This document shows positions 23,834 to 34,300 of a stretch of 64,000 nucleotides of DNA, piece after piece. The notes below the pieces were generated by a model. It was given only the letters and a program-made list of their open reading frames with translations, was not told the origin of the DNA and did not search any database. This stretch comes from Copromyces sp. CBS 386.78 (lineage: Eukaryota > Ascomycota > Sordariomycetes > Sordariales > Sordariaceae). Made by a program: the position numbers and the translations under genes. Where the stretch lies: contig MU839205.1 in the NCBI GenBank assembly GCA_030685235.1, forward strand, positions 1-64,000, read 5' to 3'. The stretch's first letter is position 1. Every line of letters begins with the position of its first letter.

Positions 23834-24599
23834 TTACCCCCCTACTCCCCCAACGAGACCTAGGCCCACCGCACAAAACGCAGAAAGCTAAAGTATACGA
23901 AAACGACCAAAACAGCCTAGTCACTCCCAACCTAACGCATAGAAACGGGGAAGAAATTAATAACACTAAGAAAAGTATTTATATTAAGCCCCCGAATAAA
24001 CGTTATACAATTACTTGAGTGCTCCCTACCCGAATCGGCGGTGTCCTACTAGATACCTACCTTTATAGAACTATACCTAAAGGCCTAAGGTACTAAAATT
24101 TACTTAGGGAATATATTTAGACCGTACCTATCTAGGAATTTCTTTTGCCGCGTTGTAAATCTATACTCGGTTAACAATTAGAATTACGGCTATTACCTAA
24201 TACTTTGTATCGCTCTACTTCTCCTACTAGTAGGAGCCCCCTTATTACTGCTATAAATCCTTCGCTAAAGACGGGCTTAGTAATCGTTGTACTTACGAAA
24301 TATTACGTCTATTGCCCTCTTGCGGTTGCGTTTTATAGTAGATACTAGCTTAATTAGCTATACGTAGAAGGGTAACAGTATAAGGATTTATTGCGTTCAC
24401 AACGAACGGTAGGCGAATTAGCGCCTCCGTCGTTATAACTTCGCTTCTTTTAATTATTAGAAATTCCTTTTTTTGAATCTTTAGTTTAATATTCCTTCTA
24501 CTATAATTTTATTAGGATTACTATTTTAGTATTATTTAATTCGAGAATTCTTCCTCTTAATTATTATTATTATAATTACTTATACCTCTAACTAAATTA

Positions 24600-25440
24600 A
24601 ATTGTACATTATTTATCCCGGTCTTTGTTTTATATTATTTGAATTAGTGAGAATTATTATTATAGTTCGTACATTTGCCCTCCTTCTTTTATTTGTTCTT
24701 CTACTTCTATAATAGGGATAAGGCGGCGGATTTGGCCGTCGAAGCGTTAATAGAGGTATTTATAGGATTATTAATGTTATTATTAACCGTATATTATTAT
24801 TATTATTTCGAAGAGATAAGAAAAGCGTTATTATTAAGGTAGCGAAGATATATAAATAGATTTGGGTATTATTCTAGTATATTAGTACGGTCGGCAAGGT
24901 GAAGTTTTTATTCGTTATTGAGGGTAGCGGTAAATTAGTTGATTTTTCTAGAATTTAGTTACAAGTTTGTACGAGCGTAATATAATATTTTTTTAAAGTA
25001 AACGAAAAAAGGCGCTATCGATTTACTTTTTTTTTAACGAAGGTAATAAAGTTTTTGTCCGGCTTTTTTAATAGCGTTAGAATTACTATACGTAAAGCGG
25101 AACCTTTCGATAAATTTATCGGGCATACGATTTCTAGCGTTAATAAAGGCGACTAGCGGCTTTTTAACGGCGGGCGATAGGCTGGCGAGTAGATAGTAAA
25201 ATTGCAATTCCGTATCGCTAATAGCGGAGCCATTTACGTAAAATTTAGTTTGCGCGCTTAAAACCTAGGTTTCGAAATTGGCCTTATTACTAGAGAATGT
25301 TTCGAGGTGGGGGAGGATTGGTTTAGGGTTCGAAGGCGAAGTTTTAAGAGAAGCGATTTAATAATAATCTATTTAATAGACGTAGCGAATTATCGTTACC
25401 GTTCTTAGGTATTCGGCGATTAAGGGATTTGAGGGAAGGA
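24600..25440 (-). pseudogene. Gag-like remnant of the small LTR element
   Basis: Read on the minus strand from about 25440, the translation has a Pro-rich start, a stretch reading FETQVLSAQTKFYVNG, then ELQFYYLLASLSPAVKKPLV and FINARNRMPDKFIERF. This is the general look of a fungal LTR-element Gag of the helical capsid type. No zinc knuckle and no pol motifs follow. Stops and a possible frameshift at a poly-T run (about 25030) break it. The Gag label rests on overall resemblance, not on a diagnostic motif. From about 24600 down to 23852 I see no readable protein. Confidence 0.5.
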
Positions 25441-25530
25441 TTATTGAAATATCGTAGTGGCGGGGGAGACTTTTAGGGCGTACCAGCGAACGAAGGGCAA
25501 CGGGGGTATTAAAAAGAGGGTTAAATATAA

Positions 25531-25752
25531 TGTAACGGGTTTACGAGAGTAAAGTATAGTAAGTAGTCGTATAATAGTTGAAATACTATATTTAATAAAG
25601 AAGGAAAGGAAGAGATTATATTAGAAGGGTGTAGTCGGAAATGGTTTTGTACACCGTAGCGCTAAGGCCGGGTATCCGAACTAGAGCCCTCGTAGGCGGT
25701 CTATAACCTAGTATTAGCTAGGTTATAACCCCTGGGCGCTAGCCCTATAACA
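25531..25752 (-). repeat. Small LTR element, 5' LTR (RIP-mutated copy)
   Basis: It matches 23611-23833 along its length, but differs at many positions, nearly all C-to-T or G-to-A relative to that copy. A few differences, for example GGAAAGGG against GGAAATGG, are not of RIP type. Confidence 0.92.
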
Positions 25753-25757
25753 TTTAA

Positions 25758-26250
25758 TTACGTAGCGAGATTTTTTTATTAAAAAGACGTTTATAGCCGT
25801 TATAATAAGATTAAATATAATAACAGGCTTCGTATAGGAGAAGTAAATTACTTTTCGAATAAAGATAATTGATTAATTTTTTGAAAACTATATAGGAAGT
25901 CGGGTATTTCGCCTTTAATAAAAGGTAATGCCCATTTAAAAGAACGGCCTATGCGAAAGTATTAATTAAATATATTAAAGGGCTTCGTAGATTCGTTATT
26001 TATAAAAAATTAGTTAAATCAGTATCAAAATTAATAATAAAATTAGAAGAGGATATTATAATCTTTAACGCCCCCTTTAATTCTTATTTACTTATAATTT
26101 TAGAAAGATTATTTATAAAAAGAGGAAAAAGAGGCCGCTTTAAGAAAATTAGCGGCGGCTTTCGGCCGAAACCTATAGGTTTAAATCTAATAAACGTTTA
26201 TACCTACTCTTAAAATATAAGCGACTATACTTATATTAATTCTATTATTA
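25758..26250 (+). pseudogene. LINE-2 ORF1, last part, truncated
   Basis: This aligns with about 30930-31410 of LINE-3. It includes a conserved tract around AAGAACGGCCTACGC in LINE-3 (about 31100), here AAGAACGGCCTATGCG. The homology ends at about 26250 and a GC-balanced unrelated sequence begins. The break is a deletion or a later rearrangement; no repeat marks it. Confidence 0.6.
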
Positions 26251-26254
26251 TTGA

Positions 26255-26622
26255 AACGCCCATCCTTCCACCGTGGAAGCGCTGAGGTCGGGCTCACCAA
26301 AGGTGTCATAGCACACCAAAGGTCGTGGTCCGTGAGCCCACCGAAGCAACGAAACTGAAAGGAGCGGCGGTTCTGTCTATAATGGGCCAATATACCATTA
26401 ATTACGGAGCCCATCGTCCTAATCGGGAAATTTGGAAATTCAGCTGAATTCGAGGCCTGTGCATTAAATACTCCCGGCAACACCTCTTCTCAACGAAAGA
26501 ATACATCCAAATAAAAAAACCGTCAAAATGTTCGCCTCAATTATACGGTCAATTTAGGGCTTTTTACATCGTGTTACCAGGTCTGGTTGTTGAGAAAAAT
26601 CGAAAAGAGTAGTTATTGTTCA
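26255..26622. other. Unassigned GC-balanced island
   Basis: About 370 bp with no sign of RIP lie between the broken LINE-2 and a minisatellite. It contains a direct repeat (CACCAAAGGTGTC / CACCAAAGGTCGT) inside an inverted repeat GGGCTCAC...GTGAGCCC at about 26290-26340. A 98-codon minus frame (26187-26483, starting MLPGVFNAQASNSAEF) covers most of it but its last 20 codons are in LINE-2, so it cannot be an intact gene; I recognise no domain. It could be a fragment of a host gene or of an unknown element. Confidence 0.4.
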
Positions 26623-26731
26623 AATGCGGCCGCGGTCAATGCGACTGTGGTGAATGTGACCGCGGTGAATACGGTGAGCGACCGCGGTGAACGACCGCGG
26701 TAAATACGACTGTAGTAAATACGACTGTGGA
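26623..26731. repeat. 15-bp minisatellite (AATGCGACCGCGGTG)n
   Basis: About eight units, some shortened to 11-12 bp, run from AAATGCGGCCGCGG to AATACGACTGTGG. Units at the left keep CCGCGG; later ones show C-to-T changes (GACTGTAGTA), a gradient of mutation along the array. Confidence 0.85.
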
Positions 26732-26750
26732 TAGCCGGGCGGCTAAAGGT

Positions 26751-26820
26751 AAAAAAAAAAAAAAAAAAAAATAAAAAAAAAAAAAAAAAATCATAAAAAA
26801 AAATTTTTTTTAAAAAAAAT
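26751..26820. repeat. Poly(A)/(T) homopolymer tract
   Basis: Runs of A broken by single T or TCAT are followed by TTTTTTTT and AAAAAAAA. Directly after the minisatellite this could be the tail of a reverse-transcribed insertion, but no target duplication was found. Confidence 0.8.
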
Positions 26821-26846
26821 TAAGTCAAAATAGAAAGTAAAAATAA

Positions 26847-27080
26847 TATCATGGGGCGCGAGCAAGCACTAAGGTAAGATGTTAATTATTGTGCGAGGAA
26901 CTAGAAGAGGAATTTGTACGCATACGAGAACTATATAGGGTATAGTGTAGAGCCCTGTAGTTATGGGTCTACAGGGTGGCACTATGGCTGTATTGTATTT
27001 AGACAGCTGTATTCAATTGGCTATATTAATGTAGTATTGTACCCCTATTTATTGATATGGAGTAGGCAATGCCTATAATA
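26847..27080 (-). repeat. Gyp-C 3' LTR
   Basis: On the minus strand it runs TATTATAGGC...CCCCATGATA, the same end pattern as the other gypsy LTRs here. The inner sequence is not closely related to theirs. The stretch AGCCCTGTAG...CTACAGGG at about 26950-26975 is a hairpin. The single LTR cannot be aligned to a partner in the window. Confidence 0.8.
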
Positions 27081-28180
27081 CTACCTCCTTCCTAAATTAA
27101 TTCCCGGCTTCGAAATTTATTTAAAACCGTTTAAAAATTATTAATATTTATAAAGTGGGGTATGCTAAGGCGGGTAAGCGTTTGGCGCTAAGCCTCCTAT
27201 TAAAGGGTTGAATATTAGTTAAAATATTACTAGATATGCCCCTTTTTTAAAGACTATTCGATTATTACTTTAAATAATCCTAAATAGGTTTAGAAAGCTC
27301 TTAGTAGTTTTAAAACGTTGTTAGTAGTCTTATAAACTTCCTTTCTATACTTTATTATTATTAACCCCCGACGGGGGGTATTATGGGGATGCCTGTAGTG
27401 TAGTGGTATGTAGGGACGCTTATATCTTTATTGGTATCGTAGATTGTAGAGGCCTTCTATTCGAATTTTATTTATAATTGTTGTAATTATTTTTTCTTCA
27501 TTTTGTAATTATTTCCCTTTTCCTTACTAATTGTAATATAAAATTTTGATTTTGTATAGGCTCTAATTGTTAGCTAGGGGGTGAATTATTAGGGGTAGGA
27601 GATATAAGTACGCTGTAAAATGTATTATTTCCTAGTCGCTATTAATAATACTTTTATTGCTATAGTAGGGTATTTATAAGGCGATTCGGTTAGGATACGT
27701 AGAATAAGCCGTTACTGAACTCTTTATTTTTTATATCCGCTATGAATATTATTTTACTTATTATTAATTTTATATTCTATTAAACTTACTAATTATTCGC
27801 TTCTAGAGTAGCGGTAATAGGGATTGGAGAGGGTGTTTTAGCCGGGGTTTCCTCCTCTTTAGTTTTTAGTTAAGCTTTGAACCCTTTCTTAAAATCGATA
27901 TATGGTAGTCCTAATTCCGGTCGTTTTTTGTAAAGGTTTTAGATTACTTTTTAGTAACCGTTGAAGTTGGCCGTTAATTACTAGTTTGAGGGGTAGTAAA
28001 ATTATTTTACTAGGTAATATTATCGTCCTTTAATTTTTTGATAATTTAGGAGTTTTTTAAATTCTTAACGCTTATTTTCTTTAAAGTTATTAATTTTAGT
28101 AATTATTATGCCTTCGTTAGTTTTGACGTTAGTTATAAGGTCTTTCTAGCCTGGCAAACCTTCAACGTACGGTTTGATTC
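27081..28180 (-). other. Gyp-C 3' region with shared GC palindrome
   Basis: There is little readable protein. ACCCCCGACGGGGGGT at 27364-27379 is the reverse complement of the Gyp-B palindrome, within a longer conserved block that also includes the CTTTATTATTATTAACCCC side. Further left on the minus strand is presumably 3' untranslated sequence or a variable polyprotein tail. Confidence 0.55.
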
Positions 28181-28189
28181 TAGATATAT

Positions 28190-29737
28190 TAACGATATAA
28201 GTAACCTTTATATTGCTAGGTAGGGCCAATTCTACCGTATATAAGCTAGCTTTTAAAATACGGAAAGGTCCTTTAAAACGCGGTACTGACTTGTTGTGTG
28301 GCCTACTAGTTGCGTAATTAATTATATTAAGTATAATTTTATTTTTAACCTTATATTTAAGGGTGTTGGTACGGTTTTTATTCGTTGTTGCTTTGTATTT
28401 CGTTTGCGCTTATAAGGAAGAAGTTTTAACGAAGTTTTAAACTTCCTTAAATTATAATATTAATTAGTTAGTATTAAAAATTTATTTTCTTTGTATATTT
28501 ATTATATTTGGGGGTAGTGGTATAGATAGTTCTGTTCCTATATAGGGGTAGAAATTATGGTTAGCGAAAAAGGGGATTACTTTTATTAATACCGATTTAA
28601 GGTTGTTACTTTGGAATTTAGTTAAAGGTAGTTAGTCTACTTAATTATTTTATATTTAGTTAATAAAAGTTTGTAAATATTATTTTATTTTGTATTAATC
28701 CTTTCGGTCTACCCGTTTATTTTCTTATAGTAAGGCGTAGAATATTTTAATTTAATGTTTAATTATAAGGATAATTGTTTTTAAAAAATAGAAACGAATT
28801 AAATATTTCTATTTAAAATAATGGTATTTAGTAGGCTATAAAGGGTGAAAATGCGATTGATAAATTTCTTTACTAGTTCTTCCGTTATTGGGCCTTTTAT
28901 AGGGATGAAGTACTGTATTTTTATTAATTTATTAATAATTACTAATACGTATTAATATTCTATTCCCCTACCCGTTTATTATAATTTAGGGAATAGAGTT
29001 ATGTAGTTAATAGAAATATTACGCTATACTATATAGGGGATAGGTAAAAGTTTAAAAAAATTTACTAGTAATATTCTAGTAGCCTTGGTTTTACTATAGG
29101 ATATATATATTTTATAGTAGGTATTTACCGCGACGATTATCCTTAGTTAAAAATAATAATATATTAATACTATCGTTTTATTTTTCCCTAAGTAGTTACC
29201 CTATACTAAGGAATATATATAGTAAATTAGTTTTAATTAGATTACTTCGTTATTAAAGGGTATTATTAATTTATCTTTAAATATAACTTTATTATTAATT
29301 ATATAATATTCGGCGAAGGGGATTTTTAATACCTTTTTAAATATTTTAATTAACAATCTCTAAATTTAATAGTTTCCTTAATATCCGCTATTATGAGGGA
29401 ATTGGCGTAAGCCCGGTCTATTAGGTTATTTGTATAAATACTTAGCCTATTTTTATCCTCCTAAAAATTATTTTCTAGAATATAGATTACTAAGGGTACT
29501 CCCGTATTAGATATAATATTTATTATAAAACCTTCGCCATCCGTATCTATTAATTCGAACGAATCTTTATCGAAGTATAATAGGTCGATAAGCGGTTTCT
29601 TTCGTACTTTTAACTTATTATCTTTTATATCCTTAGGAATATATTTAGGCTTGCGGCTAAGGGTATTAAATCGTACGTTAATTAATTCCGGCCAGTATTT
29701 AATTATAAAATTTAATTTTAATAGGAATTTTAATTAC
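28190..29737 (-). pseudogene. Gyp-C integrase and C-terminal region
   Basis: Read on the minus strand, the integrase core is recognisable: YKKTDGQTERINTK at about 28720, and before it NRIFTLYSLLNTIILNR at about 28830. There the catalytic Asp position reads Asn. The region at 28190-28420 corresponds to the C-terminal GPF/chromo part. Many Gln codons are stops. The gene is cut by LINE-3 at 29737/29752. Confidence 0.8.
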
Positions 29738-29855
29738 TATATATATTTAGGGAAACGACGCCGAAACCGGAAACGCCGATTTCTAGTCAGGAAGTGCTCC
29801 AAAACGAAAACCGACAACGGCAATCGATTTAGGAGGGTTATTTACCCCCTCCGCG

Positions 29856-31640
29856 ATGTCCTACGACGACCGCAGCGATGGCGTTGAGCCGTCGCTGCCG
29901 ATAACAATTGATAGAGGTGCGAGTGGGCTCGAAAACAGCGTCCACAACCCCTTCGGAAGCATTTCAAAATATAACAACCCTAACGCCATACTTATTATAA
30001 AAATTTCGGAAAAGATAGAAGAAGATAATAAAACTATAAAGAAATTTATCGCTATAGCGAATAAAATTACGGATTATACTACCGTATCGACTAATAACCG
30101 TCGTTAAATTCGAAAATTCCTTTTCGAATTTACGAAAATTTTTATAAAAAAAAGTAAATCTAAAATACTTAAGGCAAATAAAGCCGCCGAGGCCCAATTT
30201 ATTATTAAGAAGGATATCGATAATTTAAAGAAATTTATTTCGAAGGAAATAAAGAAAAACGCCTAAGAAGCGCCGAAGAAATAAGCTAATATTGTCCGGA
30301 AATTACCGGACAAAGTTAACGCTACCTTCTATTACCTACTTACCATTACTATTAAAAAATCTATCCCTTCTAATTATAAATACTAATTTACTATTAAAAA
30401 GGCTTAAATTACCGCCGAATTTACTACGCGTTCGAACGATAATATAAAGTAGGCCGTCGAAAGTACCCTAAAAAAAAGTCCGTATAAAATAGTCTACGCA
30501 ACTATTAAAATAATAATAAATAGAAATTATATAATTATTTTCGACGAATTAATTAAAGACTAATATTAAAAATATTAAATTTAAATTAAAATAGTCTTTA
30601 GAAAAGAAGCCGTTATATCCCTAAATACTATAGCCATTTTAATTAAAAAAGTCCTATAGGCTAATATCGACGCAAAATAACCCGAATTAGTTATATAGGA
30701 AATAAAGGCGAAGAATAAGGAAGCGGAAATTATTCGGGTTAAATTTTAGAAAAAATGCGAAGGGGAGGAGAGAGGAATATTCTTAATAGAAATTATAATT
30801 ACAAAAGCCGCAATTTTCTTCTAAAAAAACTTTTTCCTTTTAAATAGCAGCATATACGTATACGAATTATTTTAAATTATAACCTCCGCTTAATAATACT
30901 TTAAATATTAATATTTCGGATATACGGTAAAATTCTATCGTTAAGAAGACGTTTATAACTATTATAATAAAATTAAATATCAAGGGCCGCGTATAGGAAA
31001 AAAGAATTACCCTTTAAATAAAAATAGTTCTTTAATTTTTTATAAACTATATAAGAAATTAGGGTATTTCGCCTTCGATAAAAAGAAGTACCCGCTCGTA
31101 AGAACGGCCTACGCAAAAATATTTATTAATTATATTAAAAGGCTTCGCAACTTTATTATTCGTAAAAAACTAATTAAACTAATATTAGAATTAATAATAA
31201 AATTAGAAAAAAACGTTATAATCCCCAACGCCCCCTCTAACTCCCATTTAATTATAACTTTAAAGAAATTATTTATAGGAAGAAGAAAAAGAAGCCGCCC
31301 TAAAAAGATTAGAAATAGCTTTTAGCCGAAATTTATAAATATAGGCCCAATAAATATTAATACCGCTCTTAAAATATAAACGACCGTACCCGTATTAACT
31401 TTATTATTATTATACTTTCGGCCGCTATTATTACTTTTAAAAAAATAATACCCCCCTAACCTACCGTTAAATTAGAAGGAAGCCTTTTATAAAGTAATTA
31501 ATAATTTAATTAAAAATATTCTTTTAAAATATAGGGAAATCGTACGAAAAAGGGAAAACGCTATTCAAATAGGAAGAAACCTACAATATCGTAGTAATTT
31601 AAAAGCCGGGTAAGAATTTAAATACGGATATTTACCGGCC
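29856..31640 (+). pseudogene. LINE-3 ORF1 (gag-like), RIP-inactivated
   Basis: The ATG at 29856 (MSYDDRSDGVEPSLPITIDR) opens an 83-codon frame to a stop at 30105-30107; beyond it the homology to LINE-2 continues in the same frame with many stops. Upstream, 29753-29855, is a GC-rich 5' leader also present in LINE-2. Tad1-like ORF1 proteins bind the element RNA and often carry C-terminal zinc knuckles; I could not place those residues with confidence. The 77-codon minus frame at 29964-30197 is a shadow. The end of ORF1 is approximate. Confidence 0.65.
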
Positions 31641-31649
31641 GAAGGGTAA

Positions 31650-34300
31650 TAAATATTATAATATCAATTATTTAAAAAAAGGTAGAACAATAATTTATAT
31701 AAATAAGAAATAGAATTTAAAGGACCTAAATTTCTAAATTAAAAAAAATTAAGCTACAGCAATATTAAAGAATTTACAAAAATTAATAACCGTCTACTCT
31801 ATTTACTCCCCTGTTTTCTTTTAAAGTACGCTAGAATACTAATAGGGGTTTCCCCTCTTCGAATTCTTCGAAGAGAAACCCTTAGCTAACTAATATATAA
31901 TCGTAGGGGATTATAATTTCTATTATTCTAATTAGGATTTAAAAAATAAAATTAACCCAAGTATTATAAAATTACTTACGTAAGTACAACAATAAAGATT
32001 TAACTTTATTACCCCCTATAAGGAATTAATAAAATTTAAAAACACAATTAGAAGAAAGAAAAATAAAATAATCAATTACATATAAATTTTATAGGGTATC
32101 GAGGCCGAATATTAAGGAATATAGCGGTATAAATAAACGGGTTTAAACTATTACCCTTAGGCAATTTAAATTTAAATAAGAAAAAAAATAAGAAAATAAA
32201 AATAAAAGAAAAATTTAATTAGAATTTAATAAACGTAGAAAAAATATAGGAAACGGTAGAAAAAAGAATATTAATCCTAGGGGAGATTAAAACAATAAAA
32301 GAATTCGAATTAAAATTTAATAAGCTCAACAGCGAATTCGTTAATATTACAAAAGAATTTATCCTATATTAAAAGAAAGGTCGGAAAAAATAAGCGGACT
32401 AATAGAATTTAAAGTATAAAACGGTAATAAAAGAAGTACAGCGGAAATAATAAATTTAATTTAGGAATTAGATACCTTTAAATTAAAAAGAATTTGTAGA
32501 AGTAGCAATAAAAAAGAAGAAATTTATTATAAAAATTTAAAAAATAAAGTAGTATAATTATATTGTAAATACGTCGAAAAACCCGAATAAACTTTAATTA
32601 TTAGAGAAGTAAATTAAAATACAAAATTATTATTTAATAAATCCGCTAAAATTATTACCCTTCAAATAAAACGAATAAGTAAACGAAATTAAATTATAAC
32701 GGTAAAGTAAATATTTTTACCGACCGTTTTTTTCCGAAAGTAAAAATCCCAACGGGCTATTTACCAAATTAAATTCAATTATTAAACGACAATACCCTAA
32801 TACTTATTAATAATTTAATTACCGAAGAAAATATTTAAGAAGTCCTCTTAAAGATAATATCTAATAAAATATTAAGTATCGACTAATTTTTAAAGAAATT
32901 TTTAAAAATATATAAAGAACTATTTAAATAAACAATAATAATTTTCGCTATAGTAAACCTCCGGTTCAGATATTTCCCCCAACAATTTAAAAATACAAAA
33001 ATAATTATTTTTAAAAAACTTAAAAAAAGTGCCGAATAATAAAAATTAGCCGGAGTATAGCAATTTATATTATTTTTAAATAACGTTAAAAAAATCTTCG
33101 AAGCCTTTATAATTAAAAAGTTAATATAAGTAGCTGAAGAATATAATCTCCTCCCAGAAAGTTAAATAAATAACCGGGCAAGCCATTTAATTAAATTCAC
33201 CGTCCGAATAATTACTAACGCAATCTATACAATATAAAAATTTAAAGCCGTAACATCTTTTATACTTCTCAATCTAAAAGGCGTATTTAATAGAATTAAT
33301 TATAAGTAACTCTTATATATACTATAAGAAATACGATTCCCAAAATAGATCTTCTAATAAATTAATAATTTTATTACCGGAAAAAGAAGTTCTCTTTTCT
33401 TCAACGACGAAACCTCTTAATTTTATAATATTATAATAAACGTACTATAAAACTCTCCCCTCTTATTAATCCTTTTTATTTTTTTTATTACCTTATTATA
33501 CCGTAAGTTAGCTACTATTTAAAACGTAATTACCGTTAACTTTACTAATAATATTAATATTATTATAGTAATTAAAATTACCAAAGAAAATTATCGGACG
33601 TTCTAAGCAGCGTAAGATATTTATTCGGGTTAAGTAATTAAGAGAAGGATAAAATTCGAAGTAAGTAAAACGGAACTTATATATTTTATACGGACGAAAG
33701 AATTAAGAACGGAAATTCTTTAAATTAAGGGAATTATATTTAAATTAATAGAATTAATTAAATTCTTTAAAGTTTAATTAAATTAGAAATTTAATTACCG
33801 AATATACGTAAAAGTAGTAAAAAAGAAAATAATTATATAAACGAACGTATTAATATAATTAGTAGTAAAAATTTAAAATTATTCTTTTATACGAACGAAA
33901 AAGATTTATATTAAATATATTCGGAACGTAATTATATATAGAATATTAGCCTTCTACTAACCAATTAAAGTCTATAATAAATTATAAAAAATAATAATTA
34001 AACTAATTAAATATTAAATTAAATATTTAAAAATTATCGTTAGGGCATATAAAATTACGCTAATAAGGAATTTAAAGAGGAAACCTTTTATTTACTATTC
34101 GATTTCTATTTTAATAAATAAATTAGGGCCTTCGAAAAAAGGTTCGCCTATACGAATTAAATAAGGTTCGTCCGAAAGATTATAATTTAAATAATTAACC
34201 GTATTTAAATAAAGAGGGTAAAAAGTCGGCTACCTACTAATAAATTAGAAAGTAGTACTATTAAAATTAAATAAATTAAAGAATAAATACTAACGGAAAA
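31650..34300 (+). pseudogene. LINE-3 ORF2: endonuclease/reverse transcriptase, RIP-inactivated
   Basis: Reverse transcriptase is clear at about 32930-33830. There is LRFRYFPQQFKNTKIIILKK at about 32950, then LNNVKKIFEAFIIKKL (about 33075-33120) where the family has SLLN-GK-E. NSPLLLILFIFF at about 33450-33487 matches the GSPLSPILF box with substitutions. FTNN at 33541-33552 stands where FADD is expected, so both catalytic Asp are lost. After it come SKTELIYF and a thumb-like VRAYKITLIRNL at about 34040. The region 31650-32900 should hold the endonuclease, but no catalytic residues could be fixed. All damage is of the Gln-to-stop and G-to-A type. Confidence 0.82.

Larger units (their letters stand above)
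23611..25752 (-). mobile_element. Small LTR retroelement (gag only), minus strand, 2142 bp
   Basis: LTRs of 223 and 222 bp lie at 23611-23833 and 25531-25752. The duplication TTTAA flanks the element (23606-23610 and 25753-25757). On the minus strand the LTR runs TGTCATAGGG...CCGTTACA. A strong polypurine tract, the complement of TTACCCCCCTACTCCCCC at 23834-23851, abuts the 23.6-kb LTR, which sets orientation. The interior is only 1.7 kb and shows no protease, RT or integrase, so it is non-autonomous or internally deleted. It lies in LINE-2. Its LTRs differ greatly in RIP damage. Confidence 0.9.
19152..26250 (+). mobile_element. LINE-2: 5' portion of a Tad1-like LINE, with nested insertions
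   Basis: The first bases, AAACGACGCCGAAACCGG, are identical to those of LINE-3 at 29753, so both copies start at the same base, presumably the true 5' end. LINE-2 runs alongside LINE-3 through ORF1 and stops at about 26250, equal to about 31410 in LINE-3. It therefore lacks ORF2 and the 3' end. A pogo-type transposon (19636-22923) and a small LTR element (23611-25752) interrupt it; removing each restores continuity with LINE-3. Gln-to-stop changes are scattered along the reading frame. No TSD could be tested because the 3' end is missing. Confidence 0.75.

Noticed and set aside
26187..26483. 98-codon minus frame as a host gene
   Set aside because: Its C-terminal part runs into LINE-2 sequence, it has no recognisable domain, and no intron or start signals support it.
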